Source: Pseudomonadota bacterium (lineage in GTDB: Bacteria > Pseudomonadota > Gammaproteobacteria > Burkholderiales > SHXO01). Taken from it: a stretch of 7,208 bases of DNA. The position numbers and the translations under genes were made by a program. The DNA lies in assembly GCA_023430065.1 (NCBI GenBank), contig JAEZCG010000118.1:1-7208 (forward strand), written 5' to 3'. Below the pieces are notes generated by a model. That model had not been told where the DNA came from and ran no database searches. It saw nothing but the letters and a program-made list of their open reading frames with translations. Shown here one piece after another: positions 1-6,297 of this stretch (positions are counted from its first letter, which is position 1; every line of letters starts with the position of its first letter).

Positions 1-5
1 GGAGA

Positions 6-353
6 TCAGGGGAAGGGAATCACTTCGCCCCAGCCGTCTTCGTAGGCGGAGTTCGAACCGAGCGTGCTGATCATGGTGAAGTTTTCCGTATCGCGCTGGG
101 CGAACTCGACCTGATCGTTGAAGCCAACGTCCTCGTTCAAGCCGACCAGACCGTCGGAGTCGACACGGGCCTGACCGTTGTCGTCGGCCTCGCCGCCCGG
201 CAGGTGGTTCGCCATCCAGGCATACAGGTCGGCCACGCGATCGCCCATCATCACGATCGCGATGTAGGACACGGCCGCGACACCACCCAGCGTGATGCCG
301 TACTCGACCATGCTCTGGCCCTCTTCGTCCTTCAGAAACTGCATCAGGTTCAT
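6..353 (-). CDS. Flp-type (type IVb) pilin with long acidic C-terminal tail
   Basis: This is a probable structural or minor pilin of a Tad/Flp pilus, processed by a prepilin peptidase and assembled from the inner membrane. I chose the start at 353 because a GGAG lies 7 bases upstream, and because the protein then begins with the short charged leader typical of Flp pilins. The frame stays open further upstream, but that part does not look like protein. The leader ends DEEG (Gly12), followed by QSMVEY. This matches the Flp cleavage rule, with Glu at +5 and Tyr at +6 of the mature protein. A hydrophobic helix follows at about residues 19-37. The protein is 115 residues, whereas Flp pilins are usually about 50-65. 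The extra length is an acidic, Gly/Asp/Asn-rich tail with no cysteines. No other tad gene is visible, but the gene ends at the window edge, so partners could lie beyond it. Family assignment is fairly secure; major versus minor pilin is open. Confidence 0.85.
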   Translation of the reverse strand: MNLMQFLKDEEGQSMVEYGITLGGVAAVSYIAIVMMGDRVADLYAWMANHLPGGEADDNGQARVDSDGLVGLNEDVGFNDQVEFAQRDTENFTMISTLGSNSAYEDGWGEVIPFP

Positions 354-497
354 TCTAGGTCTCCATAACCCGTGATTGGTTTTCTTGGCCCGGGCCCTCC
401 CTGGACGAAACGTTCCCGAACGGAGCTCGAACCGCGACCACGCATCGCCTCGACCGATGGCCGGTCTCCACGACCCATGAGTTGCGGAATAGAGCAT

Positions 498-523
498 GCC
501 CGACAGTCGGGAGCGCCCGACAG
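498..523. repeat. GCCCGACAG direct repeat with internal inverted copy, upstream of the pilin gene
   Basis: GCCCGACAG occurs at 498-506 and again at 515-523, 17 bases apart start to start. The first copy also forms an inverted repeat with GTCGGG at 506-511 (CCCGAC-A-GTCGGG). The cluster lies about 145-170 bases upstream of the pilin start codon, a position compatible with a regulator-binding site. A smaller 6-bp hairpin, TCACGC/GCGTGA, lies at 555-571. Nothing else recognisable was seen in 354-587, and no sigma-54 type promoter was found. The regulatory role is inference only. Confidence 0.3.
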
Positions 524-587
524 GGATCTGGAACCTGACGACGATGTGAATAGATCACGCTTCGCGCGTGAAGGGAGGGAGGAATGT

Positions 588-617
588 CAACGGCGCCGGA
601 TTCCTCCGGCGCCGTTG
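588..617 (-). terminator. Perfect 13-bp hairpin downstream of the PepSY gene
   Basis: A perfect inverted repeat has arms at 588-600 and 605-617 (CAACGGCGCCGGA and its complement) and a 4-base loop. It lies 40 bases beyond the stop codon of the PepSY-repeat gene, as expected for an intrinsic terminator on the minus strand. The following sequence (ACATTCC) is only weakly T-rich, so termination may be inefficient or Rho-assisted. The loop reads GGAA on the minus strand. Confidence 0.6.
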
Positions 618-657
618 CACGGGATGCGCAAGGTCCGGCGCGTTGCGCGCCCGGCCG

Positions 658-1188
658 TCACTCCCGACCGATCTGGAAGAACTCCTGGTTGTCCTCGACG
701 ATCTCGCCGCTGGTCGCGTCGACCTCCACCTTGCGCTCGGTGCCGTCGGGCAGCTCGATGTCGAACTCATACGAGGCCTTGCCGTCCGGCTCGATCTCGT
801 ACTCGACCTCGACGATCTCGCCCGCATGCCGAGCCAGGGCGATCTCGCGTGCCCGCGCCTCGTCGATCTTCATCTTCGCGGCGAAGGCCGGCGCGGAGGG
901 GGAGTCCACCTCCTCCTCGACCTCGACGATCATGCCGGTGCGACCGCTGCACTCGATGTCCCACGCGCGCCCGTCCGCGCCCTCGATGTCGAATTCGTAG
1001 ACCGGCTCGCCCCGTTCGGACTTGATCTCCATCTTCACCACGGTGCCCGCGTGCACCTTCAGCGCCGCCTCCAGGCAGCGCTCGATCGGCACCGTCGACT
1101 TCGGCATGCCAGATTCGGCCGCGTGGACGGCGTGGGGCAGCGCGACGACCATCGCTGCTGCGCACACAACGAGAATGCGCTTCTTCAT
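658..1188 (-). CDS. Secreted protein with two PepSY-like repeats
   Basis: This is a 176-residue exported protein, probably periplasmic. The start at 1188 is fixed by AGGAGGT just upstream and by a clear signal peptide: MKKR, a hydrophobic core, then AVHA with likely cleavage after Ala23. The mature part holds two similar alpha/beta units at about residues 33-92 and 106-167. Each has a helix, then an acidic strand pattern of the type [16 protein letters not shown], then a turn and strand ([17 protein letters not shown]). This is the usual look of PepSY domains, a family often tied to protease inhibition or cell-surface control; no molecular role is proven. The mature protein is very acidic. 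The first repeat has Cys38 and Cys80, which could form a disulfide; the second has none. A strong hairpin follows the gene. The neighbouring receptor gene is on the same strand, 227 bases upstream, so co-transcription is uncertain. Confidence 0.8.
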   Translation of the reverse strand: MKKRILVVCAAAMVVALPHAVHAAESGMPKSTVPIERCLEAALKVHAGTVVKMEIKSERGEPVYEFDIEGADGRAWDIECSGRTGMIVEVEEEVDSPSAPAFAAKMKIDEARAREIALARHAGEIVEVEYEIEPDGKASYEFDIELPDGTERKVEVDATSGEIVEDNQEFFQIGRE

Positions 1189-1209
1189 GTGACCTCCTGG
1201 GGAAGTGCC

Positions 1210-1222
1210 GGGAACGCTTCCC
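1210..1222. promoter_or_regulatory. Small palindrome in the PepSY gene upstream region
   Basis: GGGAA-CGC-TTCCC is a perfect 5-bp inverted repeat located 22-34 bases upstream of the PepSY start codon. On the minus strand a weak promoter-like pair (TTGCGA, 15 bases, TGATAG) sits just upstream of it. It could be an operator overlapping the transcript start. With such short arms in GC-rich DNA, chance is a real alternative. Confidence 0.22.
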
Positions 1223-1363
1223 AAGCTATCAGGGCAAAGCTCCCGATCGCAATCCTGCGTGAGATCACAAATCGATCGTGAATATTTCCCGAGTCACGGA
1301 CAGGCGCGAATGCGGCTGGCTGCGCCCCGACACCCTGCCCACGCACCGGCGCGCATACGGACT

Positions 1364-1398
1364 CGCGCGCCCGCTGGCTCACGCCCGTCGAGCGCGCG
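1364..1398 (-). terminator. Possible GC-rich hairpin after the receptor gene
   Basis: CGCGCGC at 1364-1370 pairs with GCGCGCG at 1392-1398 across a 21-base loop, 18 bases beyond the receptor stop codon on the minus strand. No T-tract follows. It is a weak candidate transcription end; alternating GC runs arise easily in this base composition. Confidence 0.22.
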
Positions 1399-1415
1399 CT
1401 GCAGCTCAGCCCATG

Positions 1416-3614
1416 TCAGAAGCCGTAGCGGAAGCCGGCGAACGCCATGCGCCCACGTCCAGGTTGCAGACCATTGGTGCGCGAGCTGAAGTAGCGCTTG
1501 TCCGTCAGGTTCTCGACCGTCGCAAACACCGTGAACTTCTGCCCGACCGGCGAATAGCTGAGCGATGCATTGAACAGCGTCAGCGCCGGAATCTCCCCGA
1601 ACAAGCCGGCATCCTCCTGCTCCGCCGGCGCGCCGCTGCCAAGATCCACGTCGCCGGTATAGCCTTCCGGTGAAGTGCCGCGGTAGTTCTGCGTGTTGGC
1701 GAACTGCCGGCTGAGATAGGTCATTCCGAGACGAGCCAGCCAGCCGTCGGGGCGTTCGTAGGAGAGGTTGAGCGTCAACATGTGCTTCGGCGCGTACGGA
1801 AGCCGATTGCCGGCCTCGTAGGTGCCGTAGCCGTCCTCGCCTTCACCTGCCACGACACCGCTGTCCTTGAACTTCGCGGTGAAGAGATACGTATAGCTGG
1901 TGCTGACGTAGAAGTTGTTGCGCTGGCCGAACAGCAGCTCGCCCGTGTTCAGTCTCCCGGCCAGTTCCAGACCGGTGTGCTGCGCACGGCCGGCGTTGCG
2001 GAACAGATTGTTGCCGCCGCCGCCCTGCACCACAAGATCGCTGATGTCCATGTTGAAGAGTGTCGCCTCTGCATTGCCGGCGCGGAAGTAGGACGTGCGC
2101 ACGCCGATCTCGCTCGTGACAGAGATTTCCGGGTCCGTCGGTACCAGACCGCTGTCGCTCACGTCGCGATCGGGACGCGGTGGCGCAAAGCCCCTGTGGA
2201 TACCGGCAAAGATCGTCGTCGACGGCAAGCGGTTCCATGTCACGCCGATGCCGGGCAGCACCATCGACTTCGAGTGCTTGAGTTTGTCGTCGAGTTCGTC
2301 CAGTGCGTCGCCGCCGTACAGGGACTTGTCGTAGGTGATGCGCTCGAAGCGGATACCCGGCGTGACGGTCCAGTTCCCGTGCAGGAAGGTGTTCTGCGCA
2401 TACGCCGCCACGGCCCTCACCTTCACCTTGAGGCGCTCGTCGCCCTCGGGGGGATCGCTGAAGCTGTCCTCGAACTCGTATTTCTTTCGGTCGATCGATT
2501 CCTCGTGATAGCGTACGCCGAACCCGGCCTCATTCTGGAGCCCGAAGGCGTTGTGCTGCAGCTGCAGCTTGGGTTCGATGCCGAAGAACTCGTAGTCGCG
2601 GGGGCGGGTTGCGCGCTCGGTGCCAAGTTCGTACGCGTTGTCGTCGTCCTCGTACTCGAACTCGCGCACGCGGCGCGATGTCCGGTCAGTCTTGGAGTAA
2701 TAGGCCTGCGTCGACAGAATTGTCTGTTCACTCAGGTCCCACTCGTGGATGAGCTGCGCCGTGTGGCGCGTCATCTCGAAGCGCTCGCTGTGCAGATCGT
2801 CCTTGTCGCCGCTCGCACGAAACGGATTGTCGCGGTATTCGGCCGCGGTCAGCCCGGTCTCGCTGAAGTGGGAGTCTTCCTGGAAGTTCGAGTACTTGCC
2901 GGTGATCCGCTGCGTACTGCTGATCCGGTAAGTGCCCTTCAGCGCGATGTCCTGCACGTCGAAGTCGTGCTCGCGACGGATGCCATCTCCGACCCTCTTC
3001 ACCACGTCGATCATGATGCCGGCGTCGGCATTGCCCGTACCGATATTGAAGTGGCCGTCCAGGTAGTCGGGATAGCCACCGGTGATGCCAACGCTACCCT
3101 CGGTCCCGTCGACGGGCACCGGGCGCGTGACGAAGTTGATCATGCCGCCCATGGTCTGCGGCCCGTACAGGATCTGGCCCGAGCCCTTCAGCACCTCGAT
3201 GCGATCGATACGTTCAAGGGGGGTCGAGTAGTGCGACGACGGGTCGCCGTAGGGCGCAAAGAACACCGTCGGCGCGCCGTCCTCCAGCAGGAGGGTGCGC
3301 GAACTGCGCCGCGGGTTGAGTCCGCGCAGGCCGATGTTCAGGTGCGTGCCGGCAACGTCCTCGGCCACCACGTGCAAACCAGGTATCTCGCGGATCGTCT
3401 CCACGATGGAGAACGGGTTGCGCTTCCTGATCTCCTCGGCTGTCAGCAAGCTCGACGAGCCCGGCAGCGACTCCAGGCTGTGCGGCAGGATACTGGACGC
3501 CTCGACCGGGACCGGCGTCAGCACGCGAATCTCGTTGGTCCCTTGGGCATTGACCTGCGTTGCCAGACCCGAGGCAACCGCGGCCGCGATAATCGTTTTC
3601 TTTGTCTCTTGCAT
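1416..3614 (-). CDS. TonB-dependent outer-membrane receptor, FecA-like (COG4772 type)
   Basis: A 732-residue outer-membrane transporter that would bring an iron chelate or similar ligand into the periplasm using TonB energy. The start at 3614 has AGAGG 4 bases upstream and opens a signal peptide (MQETKK, hydrophobic stretch, VNA; cleavage after about Ala23). The frame runs open 77 codons further upstream, but that part reads as leader DNA. After a possible TonB box near residues 28-35 (EIRVLTPV), the plug domain spans about 45-165. It includes LNIGLRGLNPRRSSRTLLLE at 92-111, APYGDP at 120-125, RIEVLKGSGQILYGPQT at 138-154 and GGMINFVTR at 156-164. These motifs resemble FecA-type receptors. 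The rest is a beta-barrel ending in FAGFRYGF, with the terminal Phe used for outer-membrane insertion. There is no N-terminal signalling domain as in E. coli FecA, and no sigma or anti-sigma gene nearby, so FecIR-style control is not suggested. Ligand unknown. Confidence 0.92.
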   Translation of the reverse strand: MQETKKTIIAAAVASGLATQVNAQGTNEIRVLTPVPVEASSILPHSLESLPGSSSLLTAEEIRKRNPFSIVETIREIPGLHVVAEDVAGTHLNIGLRGLNPRRSSRTLLLEDGAPTVFFAPYGDPSSHYSTPLERIDRIEVLKGSGQILYGPQTMGGMINFVTRPVPVDGTEGSVGITGGYPDYLDGHFNIGTGNADAGIMIDVVKRVGDGIRREHDFDVQDIALKGTYRISSTQRITGKYSNFQEDSHFSETGLTAAEYRDNPFRASGDKDDLHSERFEMTRHTAQLIHEWDLSEQTILSTQAYYSKTDRTSRRVREFEYEDDDNAYELGTERATRPRDYEFFGIEPKLQLQHNAFGLQNEAGFGVRYHEESIDRKKYEFEDSFSDPPEGDERLKVKVRAVAAYAQNTFLHGNWTVTPGIRFERITYDKSLYGGDALDELDDKLKHSKSMVLPGIGVTWNRLPSTTIFAGIHRGFAPPRPDRDVSDSGLVPTDPEISVTSEIGVRTSYFRAGNAEATLFNMDISDLVVQGGGGNNLFRNAGRAQHTGLELAGRLNTGELLFGQRNNFYVSTSYTYLFTAKFKDSGVVAGEGEDGYGTYEAGNRLPYAPKHMLTLNLSYERPDGWLARLGMTYLSRQFANTQNYRGTSPEGYTGDVDLGSGAPAEQEDAGLFGEIPALTLFNASLSYSPVGQKFTVFATVENLTDKRYFSSRTNGLQPGRGRMAFAGFRYGF

Positions 3615-4005
3615 GAAACCTCTCACTGTTCCTGGTTCTTTTGATGACCGGCGAGACTCACCTGATGAGTCCGCAGCCCGAGATTCGGTAATGACCCTTC
3701 GTGGGTTGTCGGCGGGAGGATGCCCGTCTGTCCGGACCGGTCGACAGGGATTCGTGCCCAAAGTCGGCGTGAATTCCTCCCTGGGGTGGAGGGAAATGTT
3801 CCTGATCCGAGTGGAACTCCCGATGGTTCTAATCGCATGAACCAACAGGCATGCCGCCTGCAGACCAGGAGTGACCGAGGAAAACGGACTCGCGGCGGCC
3901 TACTCGAACAGGCGGCCGCAGATCTAGGATTCTTCGACCGCTCCGCACAAGCGCTGCGCACGCTCGCGCAGTCGTCGGCCTGAGCCATCGACCAAGGACA
4001 ATTCC
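3615..4005. other. Intergenic region upstream of the receptor gene and a plus-strand Pro-rich ORF
   Basis: These 391 bases hold no convincing gene; open frames here are short shadows or the extended leader of the receptor frame. Small inverted repeats are visible: GACTCA/TGAGTC at 3655-3671, about 41 bases upstream of the receptor start; CCTCC/GGAGG near 3777-3792; CAGGC/GCCTG at 3846-3860; and GCGGCC/GGCCGC at 3895-3919. I looked for a cobalamin riboswitch, because such receptors can be B12-regulated, and did not find the B12-box pattern. No clear Fur box was seen. A receptor promoter must lie here but no good hexamer pair stands out. Confidence 0.5.
3655..3671 (-). promoter_or_regulatory. 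6-bp hairpin in the receptor leader
   Basis: GACTCA and TGAGTC form a perfect 6-bp inverted repeat around a 5-base loop, 41 bases upstream of the receptor start codon. It would lie in the leader transcript or serve as a regulator half-site pair. The function is unknown. Confidence 0.25.
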
Positions 4006-4278
4006 ATGCCACGTCATCACACCCGCGTGCCTGCGCACTCGATTCTGCATGCGCCCTACTGGATCATGTCTCCATGGACCGCGCATCGCGAACCGCCGAT
4101 CCCCCCGGTCCCGGAGGACGACCCGGCTCAGCCGGGGCGCGAGCCGCCTCGGCCCCCCGATTCCCCCTATCCGGGCCATCCGCCGCAGGATCCGCCCGTC
4201 GCGCCACCCGGCAAGCCGAACCAGCCGCCCCCCGAGATCATCGCCATGCAGCGTGGTTCCGCCTTCGCATCGATGTAG
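4006..4278 (+). CDS. Small proline-rich hypothetical protein
   Basis: A 90-codon frame starting at 4006 with AGGA 7 bases upstream. I do not recognise it. About 27 of the 90 residues are proline, concentrated at residues 30-75 in repeated PP steps such as EPPIPPVPEDDP, PPRPPDSPYP and GKPNQPPPE. It has no signal peptide, no clear membrane helix and no cysteine, and looks intrinsically disordered. An alternative start at 4066 (MSPWTAH) would remove a His-rich lead. It ends 124 bases before the COG3014-type gene, on the same strand. The shift to proline codons could be a chance effect of C-rich DNA, so its reality is uncertain; the plausible ribosome site and sustained PP periodicity are in its favour. 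An overlapping minus-strand frame reads as Arg-rich noise. Confidence 0.42.
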   Translation: MPRHHTRVPAHSILHAPYWIMSPWTAHREPPIPPVPEDDPAQPGREPPRPPDSPYPGHPPQDPPVAPPGKPNQPPPEIIAMQRGSAFASM

Positions 4279-4358
4279 CGTCTGCGCACGCTCTCGGTTC
4301 GCTGACCAAAGCCCAGGGCCGGGCGTCGATCGGCGGCATCGCCAAGCGCGGGAGCGGC

Positions 4359-4364
4359 TAGAAT
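4359..4364 (+). promoter_or_regulatory. Possible -10 element for the COG3014-ycfL-lpoB operon
   Basis: TAGAAT, 39 bases before the first start codon of the three-gene run, matches a sigma-70 -10 box at 4 or 5 of 6 positions. It stands out as an A/T-rich island in GC-rich DNA. No good -35 hexamer lies 16-18 bases upstream, so an activator might be needed or the call may be wrong. It predicts a leader of about 30 bases. Confidence 0.33.
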
Positions 4365-4402
4365 AGGGCGCGCTCCCTGTTCACCCGTCCCGAACGTCTC
4401 CG

Positions 4403-5815
4403 ATGCCCTTTCGCGCGCGCAGCCTGCTGCTCGCCGTCCTCCTTGCGTCGCTTCCCGCCTGCGCCACCTTCCGCAGCTATGACCGGGAGCTGCGCGCCAC
4501 CCTGAACCAGGTTGCCGTGGGCGATGTCGACGGCGCGCTCGCCACGCTCGATCGCAACAACTGGGGCGTGCGCAAGGATCTGCTGTACTACATGGAGCGC
4601 GGCGAACTGGAGCGGCTGCGTGCCCGCTTCGAGCCGAGTACGGACGCATGGACGCAGGCGATCGGCCGCATCGCGCAGCGGGAAGCAGCTGCGATCGCCG
4701 ATCCATCGCGCCTGGCCGGTTCCCTGGCATCCGTCACGCTCAACGACAAGTCGCGACCCTACGACGGCCATGACTACGAAAAGGTGATGCTCACCACACG
4801 CATCGCCATGAACCACCTGGCGCGCGGGGACTGGCATGCCGCCCGCGTCGCCATCCGCCAGATGCACGAGCGCGAAGCGCTGGTTGCGCGGCTGCGCGAG
4901 AAGGAGGTGGAGCAGGTTCGCGCCGAAGCCGAGCAGCGCGGGGGCGCGCGCACGCGGATCGAGGATCTGAACGGCTACCCGGTCGAAACCATCGACAATC
5001 CGGAGGTGAACGCGCTGCGCAACAGCTATCAGAGCGCGATCAGCCACTACCTCGCGGGCTTCGTGTATGAGTCGCTGGGCGAGCCGAGCCTGGCCGCACC
5101 GGGCTACCGCCAGGCCATCGAACTGCGCCCGGATACGCCGTTGCTGGAGGACGCCCTGGCCGGGCTGGACGAGCGCCTGAGGCAACCGGACGACGGCAGC
5201 GCGGACGTTCTGTTCGTGATCGAGACCGGCTTCGCACCGGCGCGTGTATCGCGGCAGTTCAGCCTTCCCATTCCGGTGAATCGCGAACTGGTGCTGGTCT
5301 CGCTATCGTTTCCGGTCGTGTTCACGCCGTTGCCGCCCTTCCTGCCCGATTCCCTGCGCTTCGGCGACGGCACGTCGTGGCCGGTGGCGACCGTGACCAG
5401 CATCGACACGATGGCGCGGCGAGCCTTACGCGACGAGATGCCGGGCATCATGCTGCGCGGATTCGTGCGCTCGCTGAGCAAGGCCGTGGCGCAGTACCGG
5501 GCCCAGCACGCGGCGGCACAGCGTCGCCGCGACGGAGTCGGCGGCGCAGGCGCAGCGCTCGACGTGGCGGCCATCGCGCTGATGATCGGATCGATGGTCA
5601 CCGAGTCGGCGGATGAACGCACCTGGCGCTCGCTACCGGCGACCGTACTCATCGCCCGTGGTAAATTGCCACGCGGATCGCATTTCGTGACGCTGTCCAC
5701 GCCCTCGGGCGAGCGCAGCGTCCAGGTACACGTGCAGGGGCGCCATGCGTTCATCGCACTGCGCCTGATCGGCGACCGGCTGTTCGTGATGGCTCCGGAC
5801 GCCGGCTCGGGTTAA
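4403..5815 (+). CDS. COG3014-type lipoprotein with TPR-like helices
   Basis: A 470-residue probable outer-membrane lipoprotein. The N-terminus (RARSLLLAVLLASLPAC) is a lipoprotein signal with Cys20 as the lipidated residue and Ala-Thr after it, so no Asp retention signal. No strong Shine-Dalgarno is seen, but the signal peptide supports this start. Residues 36-52 (VAVGDVDGALATLDRNN) and 211-245 (SYQSAISHYLAGFVYESLGE and beyond) look like TPR helices. YDGHDYEKVM at about 119-128, followed by an alanine-rich helix and a charged coil near 150-185, resembles the conserved core of COG3014 proteins. The C-terminal half is beta-rich, with a short hydrophobic segment around 385-399 (ALDVAAIALMIGSMV). 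Its function is unknown. It lies 18 bases before ycfL and then lpoB, a neighbourhood I recall from other proteobacteria, so a role at the envelope with LpoB is a reasonable inference. Confidence 0.75.
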   Translation: MPFRARSLLLAVLLASLPACATFRSYDRELRATLNQVAVGDVDGALATLDRNNWGVRKDLLYYMERGELERLRARFEPSTDAWTQAIGRIAQREAAAIADPSRLAGSLASVTLNDKSRPYDGHDYEKVMLTTRIAMNHLARGDWHAARVAIRQMHEREALVARLREKEVEQVRAEAEQRGGARTRIEDLNGYPVETIDNPEVNALRNSYQSAISHYLAGFVYESLGEPSLAAPGYRQAIELRPDTPLLEDALAGLDERLRQPDDGSADVLFVIETGFAPARVSRQFSLPIPVNRELVLVSLSFPVVFTPLPPFLPDSLRFGDGTSWPVATVTSIDTMARRALRDEMPGIMLRGFVRSLSKAVAQYRAQHAAAQRRRDGVGGAGAALDVAAIALMIGSMVTESADERTWRSLPATVLIARGKLPRGSHFVTLSTPSGERSVQVHVQGRHAFIALRLIGDRLFVMAPDAGSG

Positions 5816-5833
5816 ACGGATGGAGGAATCGGG

Positions 5834-6268
5834 ATGAAGCGGATCGTCGTGGCGGCCGCGCTCACTGCACTGGTCTTCGGCGCCGGGTGTGCCAGCAAAA
5901 AGGGGTTCGAACGCGAAGGTTTCGCCTTCGGTTGCCCCATCGGCGACGACGAGATCGGTTCGATGAAGGAGCTGGTCGATGCCAAGGTCGCGCCGGAGGG
6001 CAGGCGCACCAACGTCCTGGTCACCGAGCTGCGCTGCACGATGACCGGCGACCGCATGAAGATCGAGGCGAACCTGGAAAACGACGCCAACGCGGTGCGG
6101 CGGGTGGCCTACAAATTTCGCTGGATCGATGCCGAAGGCATGCGCGCGGCGGACGAGGAGAGCTGGAAGCCCATACTGATGTACGAGAAGTCCAACCACC
6201 CGGTCACCGCCATCGCCCCCAGCAACAAGGCGGTCGACTTCCGCCTCTTGTACATGGGTCAGGACTGA
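5834..6268 (+). CDS. ycfL: YcfL-like lipoprotein (DUF1425)
   Basis: A 144-residue lipoprotein of the YcfL/DUF1425 family. GGAGG lies 7 bases before the ATG. The signal peptide MKRIVVAAALTALVFGAGC gives Cys19 as the lipid site. The -3 residue is Gly rather than the usual Leu, a mild departure from the lipobox. Residues after Cys (Ala, Ser) predict outer-membrane sorting. The mature part is a single small beta-rich domain. Family-like features are YKFRWIDAEGM near 92-103, a following Trp, and the C-terminal IAPSNKAVDFRLLYM. In E. coli ycfL sits directly upstream of lpoB, and the same order is seen here with a 29-base gap. The family's function is not established; a helper role in LpoB/PBP1B control is inferred from linkage only. 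Alternative: a generic small lipoprotein with no link to peptidoglycan synthesis. Confidence 0.78.
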   Translation: MKRIVVAAALTALVFGAGCASKKGFEREGFAFGCPIGDDEIGSMKELVDAKVAPEGRRTNVLVTELRCTMTGDRMKIEANLENDANAVRRVAYKFRWIDAEGMRAADEESWKPILMYEKSNHPVTAIAPSNKAVDFRLLYMGQD

Positions 6269-6297
6269 CCCGTCGTGATGCACCAGGAGAGACCCGA

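Noticed and set aside
568..1281. Long plus-strand frame opposite the PepSY gene
   Set aside because: It is the complement shadow of a strongly supported minus-strand gene and has no ribosome site or domain pattern of its own.
1782..3644. A 620-codon open frame on the plus strand, antisense to the receptor gene
   Set aside because: It mirrors the receptor frame exactly, is rich in Val, Ala, Arg and His without domain motifs, and high-GC codon use on the other strand readily keeps such frames open. The receptor reading has a signal peptide, plug motifs and a C-terminal Phe.
3655..3700. CTGATGAGTCC on the plus strand, resembling the core of a hammerhead ribozyme
   Set aside because: The required GAAA after stem II and a matching stem are absent; the sequence continues GCAGCCCGAGATT. 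Only the short first motif matches.
3615..3845. Cobalamin riboswitch before the TonB-dependent receptor
   Set aside because: A fragment CACGAATCCC on the minus strand recalls part of the element, but the conserved B12-box and the other paired regions are not found.
3615..3845. 77-codon N-terminal extension of the receptor frame
   Set aside because: It would bury the signal peptide inside the protein. The start at 3614 has a good ribosome site and a normal signal sequence.
5887..6297. Extension of the lpoB frame back through ycfL
   Set aside because: The upstream part is an out-of-frame reading of ycfL, Arg/Gly/Gln-rich, whereas the 6298 start has AGGAGA and a lipoprotein signal.
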